DNA of 64,000 nt from Mucilaginibacter pineti (GTDB lineage: Bacteria > Bacteroidota > Bacteroidia > Sphingobacteriales > Sphingobacteriaceae), in NCBI RefSeq assembly GCF_900101875.1, contig NZ_FNAI01000013.1:62001-126000 (forward strand). Direction: 5' to 3'. Under the pieces are notes generated by a model, which saw only the letters and a program-made list of their open reading frames with translations, searched no databases and was not told the DNA's origin. This document shows positions 27,413 through 36,373 of the stretch, one piece after another (positions within the stretch are counted from its first letter, which is position 1; each line of letters starts with the position of its first letter). A program made the translations under genes and the position numbers.

Positions 27413-28330
27413 TTAATGATCAATTTTCTGCCTGAGCTGGCTTTTTTGTACGGTGCTGCTGCTGGTCAGCCAGTCATTCAAATCTTTATGTTTACTATAT
27501 AATTGACTTTCGTCGCAGTAATTTTTACCAAGCGACAATGCAAATTTCGTATACTCTTTTCCTGTGGCATCACGATCCAGCCAGAGCCTGATGGTATCAT
27601 GCCGCTCCATAATTGGCCTGGCTTTTTCAAAAAAAGCAGCACCGTTCAAAATAACAAAATCAGTATTTAATACAGGCTGTTGCAACTGCATCGTTTGCCA
27701 GGAGAGGAAGTCCATAAAACCTTCAAATACCTGCACTTCACCGGTGCTGTTGCCAATGGTCGTAATGTCTTTTGGTGAGCTGCTTTGTTTAACGTAACTG
27801 TTACGGATTTCATAACCTCCGGCATCATTTTTGAAACCTATGCCATAGTAATTCCGGCCATCCATTTCATACGTAACCTCGCAGCAGAACTGATCAGCGA
27901 TCATTCGCGGTATATGCCGCTCATGCAGGTAATTAATAAGCGGGTAGGAAAACAAAGGCTTTTCACCCAGCACTGTTATTTTTTGCTCACGATCTTTAAT
28001 AAAACCGGGGTCAAAGACCGGCCTTTCTATAGTCTGCACGAGACGCGGTTCAGCATTTAATTTATCCATCAGTTCCCTGACCGTGCAATTGAAATACCGC
28101 AGTCCAAAATCAATGAGGTTCCCTCCTTTGCCCAGCCCAAAATCAAACCAGCGGTTCTTTACCCGATTGACTTTGAAGCTGGGTTCACCTTCAATTCTCA
28201 GCGGTGACAGATACCAGTAATCCATGTCTTTTCGGATCTTTTCCGGATGGTATCCCAGACCTGCAAGATATTGCACCATGTCGAGTTCCTTAGCCTGCTG
28301 CAAGGAGAGTTTTCCGTTTCTTAAATCCAT
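27413..28330 (-). CDS. CHC2 zinc-finger/Toprim primase-like protein of the mobilization module
   Basis: 305 residues. The N-terminal part fits the Bacteroidota CHC2-type primase domain (YLAGLGYHPEKI ... YLSPLRIEGEPSFKVNRVKNRWFDFGLGKGGNLIDF). The C-terminal half is a Toprim fold: VQVFEGFMDFLSW (acidic residue) and IRLWLDRDATGKEYT (DxD). Zinc-binding cysteines are largely absent, as in other members of this small family. It probably primes the complementary strand of the mobilized DNA. A paralog with the same blocks is encoded at 61815-62720. Confidence 0.82.
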   Translation of the reverse strand: MDLRNGKLSLQQAKELDMVQYLAGLGYHPEKIRKDMDYWYLSPLRIEGEPSFKVNRVKNRWFDFGLGKGGNLIDFGLRYFNCTVRELMDKLNAEPRLVQTIERPVFDPGFIKDREQKITVLGEKPLFSYPLINYLHERHIPRMIADQFCCEVTYEMDGRNYYGIGFKNDAGGYEIRNSYVKQSSSPKDITTIGNSTGEVQVFEGFMDFLSWQTMQLQQPVLNTDFVILNGAAFFEKARPIMERHDTIRLWLDRDATGKEYTKFALSLGKNYCDESQLYSKHKDLNDWLTSSSTVQKSQLRQKIDH

Positions 28331-28395
28331 ATGGCCTCCTTCCGGGTGTTTATCATATTAAGAGCAAAGCTATAAGGTGAAAATTCATTTGCCAA

Positions 28396-28420
28396 TCCTC
28401 ACCATATTTTGATGAGGATC
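28396..28420. promoter_or_regulatory. inverted repeat in the divergent promoter region of the primase gene
   Basis: ATCCTCA (28396-28402) is exactly inverted as TGAGGAT (28414-28420). It lies in the 144-bp gap between the primase gene (minus strand) and a small plus-strand gene, so an operator serving one or both is plausible. Confidence 0.3.
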
Positions 28421-28474
28421 GTCTAAGTTCTGCGAATTAATTTTACCGGAGTTTAAAACCATAAAATCATCAGT

Positions 28475-28759
28475 ATGACAACAAGTGAAGTAGCAAAAGT
28501 CTATGATACTGTACTCAGTATTCCGGGCATGAACGAGGCGGTGAAAATTGATGTTAAAGTAAACCGGAAAACAGTGCTGTTATTAAACAGCGTCATTGAG
28601 CGGGGCCTAACCGCAAAAGATGCTGAGCAGTCGCAGGGACTTCTGGAAGTAATACCCAAAGAAACCATAGATGAAATCAAAGCCTTCGGCGAAGAATGCC
28701 TGAATAAAGCCGGGCTGAAAGAACTGAGTGAAAAGATGAAAGGCCTGCACGCCAAATAA
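28475..28759 (+). CDS. small uncharacterized protein (94 aa)
   Basis: I do not recognise this protein. It is 94 residues, rich in Lys and Glu, predicted all-helical, with no signal peptide, membrane segment or cysteine motif. The central part (KVNRKTVLLLNSVIERGL) and the C-terminal helix (LNKAGLKELSEKMKGL) look like an amphipathic bundle. It is transcribed away from the primase gene and ends 45 bp before the convergent exonuclease gene. Position at the outer edge of the mobilization module suggests an element-encoded accessory or regulatory protein. Confidence 0.6.
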   Translation: MTTSEVAKVYDTVLSIPGMNEAVKIDVKVNRKTVLLLNSVIERGLTAKDAEQSQGLLEVIPKETIDEIKAFGEECLNKAGLKELSEKMKGLHAK

Positions 28760-28803
28760 ATTAAACTGGCTCCCTGCAAGCATCAGGGAGCCATAATTAG
28801 TCA

Positions 28804-29760
28804 TCAAGTTAGCTGGGTTTCGAACGTTATTTTATCCCACTTTCCGTCTACACTTTTTAGAAAGTCGTCTTCTGAAAGGATTTCCAGGTCAGCGCCTGTA
28901 TTTACCATGGCGATAGCTTTCTTTTGTTTGGAACTCATGCCATCTTCACCGACATAGCGGTAGTCCTGATGCCCGACGATTAAGTAATTGGTATCCCTGG
29001 TTACTCCATCTGTTATTCTGCCGCCAATAGTTAACACGATCTTTTGCGCAAACGACCTTTCCATCGATGATAATTTACCAGTAAAAACTACATGGCGCTG
29101 GTAGAAAGGAGAGTCTGCATCGTGATGAGATGTGTTATCGGCAACGGCAGAGAAATCAGGCTTTGCATAGGTCCGTAAGGTCCGGCATGGTCTGTAGCTG
29201 GCTGCCGACAGGTTACCTAGATCCAACCTCGATTTTACCCTCAGGCCATCGTGATCGACGATATCAAGTTCCATTAATCCGATTAAAATAAGTTCGGCGG
29301 TAGCCTTTGAATCAGCTGCTGCGCGATGGTGATCGAATTGAATGTGGTGTTGGTTGCACAAGGATTTGAGATTGTAAGAAGAAAGACCTGTCCAGATATT
29401 TTTGGCCATGATATAACTACAGGCATAGGTGATATTAGGATACGGCAGATCGTATACATCCAGTGTTTTACGAAGCACACTAAAATCAAAGCTCGCGTTG
29501 TGAGCAAACAGAAGTTTACCCTCTATCAAGGGATGAATTTCCTTCCATATTTCATTAAACTCTGCGGCATGGTCGACCATATCGGGCGTAATACCGTGAA
29601 TTAAAATATTAAAGTAATCAAAGTTTGGGTAACAGTGCGGCTTGATAAGCCAGGATATTGTTCTGATGATTTGATTATTCTCTACGAAAGTTAATCCAAT
29701 TTCGCAGGGCGAACTGCGGTCGGCAGCTGCCGTTTCAAAATCAATAGTGACGAAGTCCAT
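28804..29760 (-). CDS. DEDDh 3'-5' exonuclease with C-terminal BRCT domain
   Basis: 318 residues. The DnaQ/RNase T-like domain shows FVTIDFETAA (D, E), LFAHNASFDFSVL and HHRAAADSKATAEL (H, D), so the four acidic residues and the His are present. Residues about 225-300 form a BRCT domain (VVFTGKLSSMERSFAQKIVLTIGGRI ... NYLIVG), similar to that of DNA ligase or DnaQ-BRCT proteins common in Bacteroidota. It probably trims DNA ends during repair or element replication. Single gene between convergent and divergent neighbours. Confidence 0.9.
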   Translation of the reverse strand: MDFVTIDFETAAADRSSPCEIGLTFVENNQIIRTISWLIKPHCYPNFDYFNILIHGITPDMVDHAAEFNEIWKEIHPLIEGKLLFAHNASFDFSVLRKTLDVYDLPYPNITYACSYIMAKNIWTGLSSYNLKSLCNQHHIQFDHHRAAADSKATAELILIGLMELDIVDHDGLRVKSRLDLGNLSAASYRPCRTLRTYAKPDFSAVADNTSHHDADSPFYQRHVVFTGKLSSMERSFAQKIVLTIGGRITDGVTRDTNYLIVGHQDYRYVGEDGMSSKQKKAIAMVNTGADLEILSEDDFLKSVDGKWDKITFETQLT

Positions 29761-29898
29761 GTGGTTAAAGTTTAAGTTGTTAAATTATTTGTGGAAATAA
29801 TCTTTTTTAAATATAAGAAAGTGCAGCACATCTAAAGGCAGTTGAAAACAATTAAATTAATGAAATTTGCCATGACTACATAAACAAACGACCAACCT

Positions 29899-30522
29899 AT
29901 GAATCCGATTTTTTCCCGAAACGATGATATCGATAAGATAGCATTCTTGAACTGGCGAATTTCTTACGACGAAGAAATCCGCAACCTGCTAAATATGGCC
30001 GACGGGTTTATGCTCTCTGCTATACGCGTAGCTCGCATGTGTTTGATTAATAACGGTGATAAGAGCGCTGACATTTTAATTTTCCCAATATTGACCAATG
30101 CGAATCATGGAATCGAGCTGTACTTAAAAGGGATTATGTGGACACTTCATAAATTGATGAAATCCGATATGAAAATTGAAGGCAGCCATAATATCAAACA
30201 GATCTATGAAACCGTCAGTGCTAAAATAAAAGTGTATAAAGGACAGATCAGCCATAAAGAATTCAAGAATGCGACAGCTGATTTGCGCGCTTATATAGGT
30301 GAGCTATTCAACAAGATCGAAGCTACACCTCAAAAAGACAAGATGGATTTTTCCCGTTATCCGTTTAATAATAAGTATGAAAACCATTTCTATGTCGACA
30401 TAGTAGGTAATGTGGAGGTTGATCTTGAAAACTTTGTTACAAGGTTTGAAGCTATTAAACAAACACTGGAAAATATAGCGGACTTTTTGATTTACCAAGA
30501 ACTTTACAAGGATCCAGAATGA
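29899..30522 (+). CDS. uncharacterized helical protein, possibly HEPN-like
   Basis: 207 residues without signal or membrane segments. The segment ANHGIELYLKGIMWTLHKL followed by GSHNIKQIYETV resembles the helix-turn pattern of HEPN/AbiV-type proteins, where a conserved HxIE and GHxL motif occur, but the catalytic RxxxxH motif of HEPN nucleases is not seen. I therefore only suggest a HEPN-like fold. It stands alone, 138 bp from the divergent exonuclease gene and 46 bp from the convergent HNH gene, in the middle of defence genes. Confidence 0.55.
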   Translation: MNPIFSRNDDIDKIAFLNWRISYDEEIRNLLNMADGFMLSAIRVARMCLINNGDKSADILIFPILTNANHGIELYLKGIMWTLHKLMKSDMKIEGSHNIKQIYETVSAKIKVYKGQISHKEFKNATADLRAYIGELFNKIEATPQKDKMDFSRYPFNNKYENHFYVDIVGNVEVDLENFVTRFEAIKQTLENIADFLIYQELYKDPE

Positions 30523-30568
30523 AAGCTTGTAAGCTTTGTAAATAAAGCGTTGCCGGCTTGATCGTGTA

Positions 30569-31498
30569 CTATTTGTCTTTATAAATGAACTCGCGATGAA
30601 AGTCGAGATAGTGTCGCTGCTGAGGATTAAAGTTCCCGACGTTATTTGGACTGAGCCGCCAAAAACCAACGGTTGGATCGGTGATCGGAGGCATGGCCCA
30701 TAGCACATCGCCATTGTCTTTAAAAGACAACCAGCCTTTATCAAATAAACAATCTACATGCGGACTCAGCAGTAAACCATTATTCCCGTCCAATTTTTCC
30801 GGGTTATCTGAAAGGCGCCAGGGTTTAATATGACTGGCGATTAAAAACTTGAAGTCAGTTACCCCTGTTAAGCGGCATCCTTTTTCGATTTTGAGTAAGC
30901 GTTGCCGGTAGATCCCCTGACCAATGCGGGCCTTGATAAGTTGCATTTTTTCCGTTTCGCGGATAGGTGCCGCTGCAATCGCTTTTTCCTCAGCATTGGT
31001 CACCAGCCGGCTTTGCACATCGTCCAAGCTGTCCACTACATCGCCGTTTGTCCTGGCAATTATACCCAGTAGCATCTCGCCTAAGACCGGGGAAATTTCC
31101 GCTAAATAAATGCTTTGATTACCATTGCCGTTCTGCTGTAAAGGGGAGTGTTTAACTGGCAACAGATGCTGAAACTGTTCGATGACCGATTTAGGAGGTA
31201 AGGGTTGGTCAAGCTCAAGCCAAAACACTTTAACCAGATAGCCCTCTGGGTTCCATTGTTCGCCGGTCTTTCCAAACTCATTTGGAACATCAGAAGCAAC
31301 ACAGCCCGCCTCAATGATTCCAACCGCTTTAATTAGTGTATGAGCGTAAGATAAGATGATATCACCTGGCCTGGTGAGGGTCATATTGAAATAGCCCTGG
31401 TTATAGTTTCCAAGCTTATTGGCCTTAGGCGACCAAATATAGCCGCCGCCGAGCTCCTTTTTAACAGTTTGCTTGTGATTGACCCACCAGAATTTCAT
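30569..31498 (-). CDS. EVE-like/HNH nuclease, candidate modification-dependent restriction enzyme
   Basis: 309 residues. The N-terminal part (FWWVNHKQTV ... GYIWSPK ... GDIILSYAHTLIKAVGIIEAG) looks like an EVE/PUA-type domain that reads modified bases. The C-terminal part is an HNH nuclease: CRLTGVTD, LIASHIKPW, NGLLLSPHVDCLFDKGWLSF. The combination is known from type IV restriction enzymes that cut modified phage DNA. It is followed downstream by the MazG-like and DUF2075 helicase genes upstream on the same strand (78 bp away), so the three may form one unit. All HNH residues that I can check are present. Confidence 0.75.
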   Translation of the reverse strand: MKFWWVNHKQTVKKELGGGYIWSPKANKLGNYNQGYFNMTLTRPGDIILSYAHTLIKAVGIIEAGCVASDVPNEFGKTGEQWNPEGYLVKVFWLELDQPLPPKSVIEQFQHLLPVKHSPLQQNGNGNQSIYLAEISPVLGEMLLGIIARTNGDVVDSLDDVQSRLVTNAEEKAIAAAPIRETEKMQLIKARIGQGIYRQRLLKIEKGCRLTGVTDFKFLIASHIKPWRLSDNPEKLDGNNGLLLSPHVDCLFDKGWLSFKDNGDVLWAMPPITDPTVGFWRLSPNNVGNFNPQQRHYLDFHREFIYKDK

Positions 31499-31576
31499 AT
31501 GCTCTTCAATCTAATAATTAATTTTAATGACATCATCGCCTGAGCCACGCAGTATCTAATGATCGGTGTTTATTGA

Positions 31577-33490
31577 TTATTCTAATATAGCCGAAGCTGT
31601 TAAATCGCTGGGCTTTATTCCTGCTAAACTTATGCTCGTTAACAATTGTTTAAAGTATTGTTGAGTCTCCTTGTCGACGCAATAAATATAACACCCTTTC
31701 ATACCACGGGACATTAGCGTACGGTAGGTGTTTTTAATGATTTGGTCTAATAGTTTCTTTGTTTTTACAGGATTTTCTTTGAACATTTGCTTCTTACCAT
31801 ATGTTGCGGTATCATCACTGGCCCTTTTGAATGCGTCGGTAATAACTACCCCATCGCGTACGATCAAATCCGGGCCAATAATTACACCAACATAATCCAC
31901 TTCCAGGCCCTGGCTAGTATGTATACAGCCAACCTCGCTAACAGACTCCGGATTCATAATCCAAAGCATGCCGTCAGTTCCCAGATTCCATCGCATGGCA
32001 AAATCATGCTCCGGTATCGTTATATCCATAATTGAGGGGTCTTTTTTACTGAGCCATTTCCAACAAATGCCGGCCAATAAACGGGCTTTATTCCGTTCCT
32101 TATTCTTTTCATAAATAACGTCACGGAGATTATTGGGGTCATCAAAAATTCTAAAATCATAGTCTCTGTTATCCAGAACGGTGTTGGCGGTATCTCTGAT
32201 CTGGAGTGTGTTGTCCAGCCAAGCCAGGTATCCGTCTGAACCTCCGCAGCGAAACTGGGACGTCAACTCCATGGTGGTCACTTCTGCGTTATAAAAATTT
32301 GCCCATTTGCGGATTTCGTCGTCGGTGCCAATATCATGCATGGTAACCTTTTGGTCTTCGTCTAAAAAGAACACCGCACATTTAGAGGAGTTGATAATTT
32401 CCTTGATCTGGTTTTCTCCCATATTTTTAAACATGCCGGATTTCTCATTCAACCGGTGGGCTTCATCCACGATCAGGACATCATAGGCATTGGTTTTTGT
32501 ATCGGTAAAAGCCCCTGATCCTTTAAAGAAATTAGAGATTTCACTCTTCTTCATAGAACCGGTCAGCTTACTTTCATAGACTACTCTGGGCGCTGAGTTA
32601 CGGGTAACATAAGAGGCAAATAAACCTTTCTTTGATAACTTGGCGAGCAGATTAATTGCCACCACTGACTTTCCTGTACCAGGCCCCCCATGAACAATGA
32701 GTACATTCTTAGCGGAGGCGCGGGAACCGGTGGCTATGGCCAGGGCTTCTTCCTGCACCATTTTCTGCGCATCGATCATCACGAACTCTGAATTGCCTTT
32801 TAACATCGAATTGATGTTATCGGCCAGAGCCTTTGATGGACGAATACGTCCATTTTCAATTCTTAAGATCAAATCTCGCTTATCACCATGCTTGATAAAT
32901 GACGCGATAAACTCCCTTAATTCAATCTTATCATCTTTGCAGAACACCGGTGCCTTAGCAATGTATTCGCTGTAGAACGGATGGGTAATAACCGATATAT
33001 CCTTGCAGTTATGCAGATAAGCGCAGGGCTTTAGCTGGATATTTTCCGTGTAGACTGTTTCATTAAACCCGTAGAGAAGCGCGGAATAAGACCAGGCCTG
33101 GTAGCTGGGATGCAGTTCGTCACTCACACCTTGTTTGAACCGGGTACGTACCATCGCATCTTTAGTCGTGATTTGAATATTATCCCATTGTTTTAGTTCA
33201 ACCAGCACCGCATGTTCGGTACCTGCCAGATCCTGCCCGGAAACAATAAAATCAATGCGGTTCCCCGTACGCGGAATATTATATTCAATTGCAATGCCTG
33301 CATCACTCGGAATTTTATCGGAGCGCAGGATGTTGGCCATGTACAGGAGCGAATTTTGCCAGGAACGGTATTCACTGTCACCAACCTTACGGTGTAACTT
33401 AGTATGCACGTTCTCTCGAACAATGTCTTCGATTATAAAGTCTTCAATATCCGTGAGAAACTCACCTTTGGACTTTTTATAAACGATCAT
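31577..33490 (-). CDS. nuclease-helicase: PD-(D/E)xK-like N-terminus and DUF2075 superfamily 1 helicase
   Basis: 637 residues. Residues about 60-140 carry NRIDFIVSG and VLVELKQW, a plausible PD-(D/E)xK nuclease core. The helicase has VHGGPGTGKS (Walker A), LIVDEAHRL (Walker B), FFLDEDQKV and IHTSQGLEVDYVGVIIG, as in DUF2075 proteins. Start codon overlaps the stop of the upstream MazG-like gene by 4 bp (ATGA type), so the two are translationally coupled. DUF2075 helicases are frequent in defence islands; this one may degrade invading DNA. Intact. Confidence 0.82.
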   Translation of the reverse strand: MIVYKKSKGEFLTDIEDFIIEDIVRENVHTKLHRKVGDSEYRSWQNSLLYMANILRSDKIPSDAGIAIEYNIPRTGNRIDFIVSGQDLAGTEHAVLVELKQWDNIQITTKDAMVRTRFKQGVSDELHPSYQAWSYSALLYGFNETVYTENIQLKPCAYLHNCKDISVITHPFYSEYIAKAPVFCKDDKIELREFIASFIKHGDKRDLILRIENGRIRPSKALADNINSMLKGNSEFVMIDAQKMVQEEALAIATGSRASAKNVLIVHGGPGTGKSVVAINLLAKLSKKGLFASYVTRNSAPRVVYESKLTGSMKKSEISNFFKGSGAFTDTKTNAYDVLIVDEAHRLNEKSGMFKNMGENQIKEIINSSKCAVFFLDEDQKVTMHDIGTDDEIRKWANFYNAEVTTMELTSQFRCGGSDGYLAWLDNTLQIRDTANTVLDNRDYDFRIFDDPNNLRDVIYEKNKERNKARLLAGICWKWLSKKDPSIMDITIPEHDFAMRWNLGTDGMLWIMNPESVSEVGCIHTSQGLEVDYVGVIIGPDLIVRDGVVITDAFKRASDDTATYGKKQMFKENPVKTKKLLDQIIKNTYRTLMSRGMKGCYIYCVDKETQQYFKQLLTSISLAGIKPSDLTASAILE

Positions 33491-33816
33491 AGTTCGGTAT
33501 ACTTTTTAGCATTGCCCTTGGCTTTGTGGGCGGGATATTTATCTGCGTTTTTATTGATTTTATCCTGTATGATATCAGTAATAGATAGCTGGTGTTTTTC
33601 AGCCAAAAGCAGACAATAGGATAGTACATCGGCCAGTTCATCCTTCAATTTCTCTTTGGATACATCCTCGTTACCTTTCCAAAGAAAAAGCTCAAGTAAT
33701 TCACCAGCCTCAATCGACACCGCCAGTGCCAGGTCTTTGGAATTGTGAAATTGCTGCCAGTCTCGTTCGTCACGGAATTGGATAAGTTTTTTAGTGAGTT
33801 CGGCTATTTCTGACAT
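33487..33816 (-). CDS. MazG-like nucleotide pyrophosphohydrolase
   Basis: 109 residues from the ATG at 33816 (MSEIAELTKKL), where the family normally begins; the frame extends back to 33861. The all-alpha NTP-PPase signature is complete: AVSIEAGELLELFLW (ExxE) and LKDELADVLSYCLLLAEK (ExxD). The enzyme hydrolyses (d)NTPs or alarmone-like nucleotides to monophosphates. Coupling with a nuclease-helicase gene suggests nucleotide depletion or clean-up during the defence response (inference). Confidence 0.88.
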   Translation of the reverse strand: MSEIAELTKKLIQFRDERDWQQFHNSKDLALAVSIEAGELLELFLWKGNEDVSKEKLKDELADVLSYCLLLAEKHQLSITDIIQDKINKNADKYPAHKAKGNAKKYTEL

Positions 33817-33936
33817 CTTATTGCTTAGCTTAATAAACGGAAACTCGCGATTAAAGACCAAAGTTACAAAATTTTAACAGACCGTTTTGTAGCTTAAAAC
33901 AGTTCAAATATTATAATCTGAAGAAAAGCTAAGGTG

Positions 33937-34809
33937 TTACCACCCCAGCTTTTTTGTAAATGATTTGATTTCTTTAATATGAATCTTGTGACAACCTACT
34001 TGAATGAAATCGTTGTTGATTTCACTAACGCTATAGCGGTCCATCAAACGCATATCGCAGTTTACACAACCTCCTTTAGCAAGTGTATCGAGAATATAGG
34101 TATAAAATCTTTGGGCAATATTTGCAGGGATGAAAACTCTTTGTGATGTTTCTACCGAATGTTCATCCACGTTGAAACGCAGGTAATCAAAGCCATCACG
34201 GGTTGTGATGGTACGAACCTTAAAGGCTCTCCACAATTTTAAATCCTTTTGCTGTTGAATTAATTTGGCCTTGAGCGCTTTAGCTTCACGCTCGGCTCTC
34301 AGCTTATTTTCGCTACTGATGACCTCACGATATTGTTCGAAATTTTCAATTTGACTGGCTCCAACCAAATATTCAGGCAATTCCAGGTCAAAGAAATTTG
34401 CATATTCTTGCGCCTCACCGAATAGCTGCCCAATTTGCAGCATGTATTTTTCAGGCTTTCTAGCATTGGCCAGATGTTCAGCAACCTGCTTTATTTCGGT
34501 AAACCATTTGTCAAATTGAGTTTCGCTGTTTTGGTCGGGATCTGGAACAAAAATTTGCTTGATATGCCTGGAGGCTGATCTGACGATACTGATTTGTGCA
34601 CTGGTCGTTACGCTGTAATTGCGCTTGGTAATTAAGACGGCATGGTGGTTACGATTGTTTTCGACGTGTTTGGCAATCAGAAAATGTGTGCCGTAAGACC
34701 AAATCTCAGCGTTTCGAAAATAAAAGTTCCCAGTTGGAGTTCTGGCATCGTCCTGGATTTTGTTGGCCCAGAGGTGTGCCACGGTGTGTTTATCAACTAC
34801 TTTTTTCAT
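33937..34809 (-). CDS. uncharacterized protein with central coiled coil (290 aa)
   Basis: I do not recognise this protein. 290 residues, no signal. The first 90 residues contain FYFRNAEIWSYGTHFLIAKHV, typical of proteins that occur on phages and mobile elements of Bacteroidota; a charged coiled coil follows at about 165-195 (ENKLRAEREAKALKAKLIQQQ), then a beta-rich end with two cysteines (GCVNCDMRL). It is separated from the MazG gene by 120 bp and preceded by the GC-rich structured stretch at 34861-34956. Function unknown. Confidence 0.6.
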   Translation of the reverse strand: MKKVVDKHTVAHLWANKIQDDARTPTGNFYFRNAEIWSYGTHFLIAKHVENNRNHHAVLITKRNYSVTTSAQISIVRSASRHIKQIFVPDPDQNSETQFDKWFTEIKQVAEHLANARKPEKYMLQIGQLFGEAQEYANFFDLELPEYLVGASQIENFEQYREVISSENKLRAEREAKALKAKLIQQQKDLKLWRAFKVRTITTRDGFDYLRFNVDEHSVETSQRVFIPANIAQRFYTYILDTLAKGGCVNCDMRLMDRYSVSEINNDFIQVGCHKIHIKEIKSFTKKLGW

Positions 34810-34860
34810 GATACTAATTTTTAATGATTAATGAAATGGTTAAAAAGAAAGTCGAAGGGC

Positions 34861-34956
34861 CGGGGCTGGAGCGGCGGAGGGAGAACTATAAGTCCCGAAG
34901 GGTGGCGCAGCCATTATGCGTTCGTAAGAAGACGCGGCCCCGAACTTAGACGCCGC
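34861..34956. ncRNA. GC-rich, pairing-rich segment, candidate structured RNA
   Basis: Within an AT-rich gene gap (34810-35243), this segment holds CGGGGC (34861)/GCCCCG (34937) and GCGGCG (34871)/CGCCGC (34951), which cross and would form a pseudoknot, plus GGGA/TCCC (34879/34893) and CGCA/TGCG (34906/34917) hairpins. It lacks a long open frame. Strand and function are unknown. The rest of the gap shows nothing I can name. Confidence 0.3.
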
Positions 34957-35243
34957 TTTTGCCCGTTCCGTTAATCGTTAAAAATGTGTCATGACAAGGG
35001 TAAGCCGGCAGTACATTGCCGGCAAGATCAATAGAATGAAGACATTTGAGGACTTTGTCTACTTGAAATGAAATTTCGACAGGGTTATATCGTCAATTGA
35101 TCACCCGAACAAAGCTATTCGGTATCAGTTATCAAATCATTTGGACCAAACTGATCAGCCCTAGTTAGACCCGGTAAGTAAGTATTCTTAGCTACTGATA
35201 GATGTTTGCAGAGAAGTTAGCGATATCCCAAAGCTTTTTATGA

Positions 35244-36368
35244 TTACTTAATTTTAGGAGAATTTTCAGCATCGTGGCTTACCCTGAGCAGCTCTTTCAG
35301 GATATCATATTTAAATTTGCTGAGAGGACGTTTATAAAAATCTTTGCTGTAAGCTTCCGTTGAAAAAGCCAACCGATAAGCTTCGTTATAGCTCAGGCCT
35401 GAATTGGGAAACAGTTCTACAATACTGTTGATGTAATATGGGCTATTAGATTCGGCTAGCAAGATGAGATCAGATAGTTCTGTTTGATGAACATCATAAA
35501 TCAAATCTAATTTTTGAACGGCTAAGGTAGCTTTCAGTAACTCTTCACCTGGTTGAGTTAGCATTTTTATTTTATATCGGTTGATCCCGCCTTGATAATC
35601 ATAACTAAAGCGGTATTTGCCAATCAAGTCTTTACCCATATAAGGGTGTTCATGTTCTTTTAGTTTGAGCTCGGCAAAACCTTTCACCGAACTGTTACAA
35701 ACGGAACATGAAGGAATCAGATTGTAAAACGACAAGGCCAGCAGCGGATATTTGAACTGAGGAAACCAGTGATCGAAGGTAGGCCGCATTACTTTTTTTC
35801 CAGCTGCCGTTTTCATCGTGCCTGTGTAAATCCGGTTGCAGTAGGTGCAGGTAGGCCTTCCCAGATTAACAGCCAAAGTGTAGCTATCATAACGAGGACT
35901 GTTATTACCGTTCTGAAACCAGCGTTCGTAATCAAATAATTGAGCAATGATTTTATTCCAGTCATTATAAGCCTTCACCAGATTTTTATCCGGTTCACTG
36001 AGAACAACAGGTTCCTTTTTCTTTTTTTTCTGCTCTCCATCACTGGCCTGCGCATCTTTTTCACTTGCCGCAAGTGCTTTTTTTAATTGCAGGTAGTCAG
36101 CATATTTTTCATGCGTAAAATCCTTATCCAGCCAGCGCCAAAAAGCTGCGACATGGTCCATCAGCTGATCTGGCTTCGCACCAATTAAATCTTTGACCAA
36201 TTGACCTTTATTATGTTTGAAGAGATCCGTGATCTCTTTGGTCGGGTCTGACATCTTATTGCCGCCTTTGCCACCGAATACTTTGGCGTTCAATCGTGCA
36301 AAGACCTGTTCGACATGCACTTTATGAGCCTCAATAATGGCCGGATCATTAATATCTATTGGGAGCAT
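35244..36368 (-). CDS. HNH nuclease of a Septu-like pair (PtuB-like), copy 1
   Basis: 374 residues. The HNH core is CTYCNRIY, FDHWFPQFKYPLLALSFYNLIPSCSVCNSS: two CxxC pairs for zinc and the DH catalytic motif. A low-complexity lysine-rich linker (EQKKKKKEPV) sits near residue 125. It starts 5 bp after the ATPase gene ends, and the ATPase/HNH order is that of Septu systems (PtuA/PtuB), which degrade phage nucleic acid after ATP-dependent triggering. The protein is longer than usual PtuB. A paralog with the same core is encoded at 55518-56579. Confidence 0.8.
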   Translation of the reverse strand: MLPIDINDPAIIEAHKVHVEQVFARLNAKVFGGKGGNKMSDPTKEITDLFKHNKGQLVKDLIGAKPDQLMDHVAAFWRWLDKDFTHEKYADYLQLKKALAASEKDAQASDGEQKKKKKEPVVLSEPDKNLVKAYNDWNKIIAQLFDYERWFQNGNNSPRYDSYTLAVNLGRPTCTYCNRIYTGTMKTAAGKKVMRPTFDHWFPQFKYPLLALSFYNLIPSCSVCNSSVKGFAELKLKEHEHPYMGKDLIGKYRFSYDYQGGINRYKIKMLTQPGEELLKATLAVQKLDLIYDVHQTELSDLILLAESNSPYYINSIVELFPNSGLSYNEAYRLAFSTEAYSKDFYKRPLSKFKYDILKELLRVSHDAENSPKIK

Positions 36369-36373
36369 GTGTT

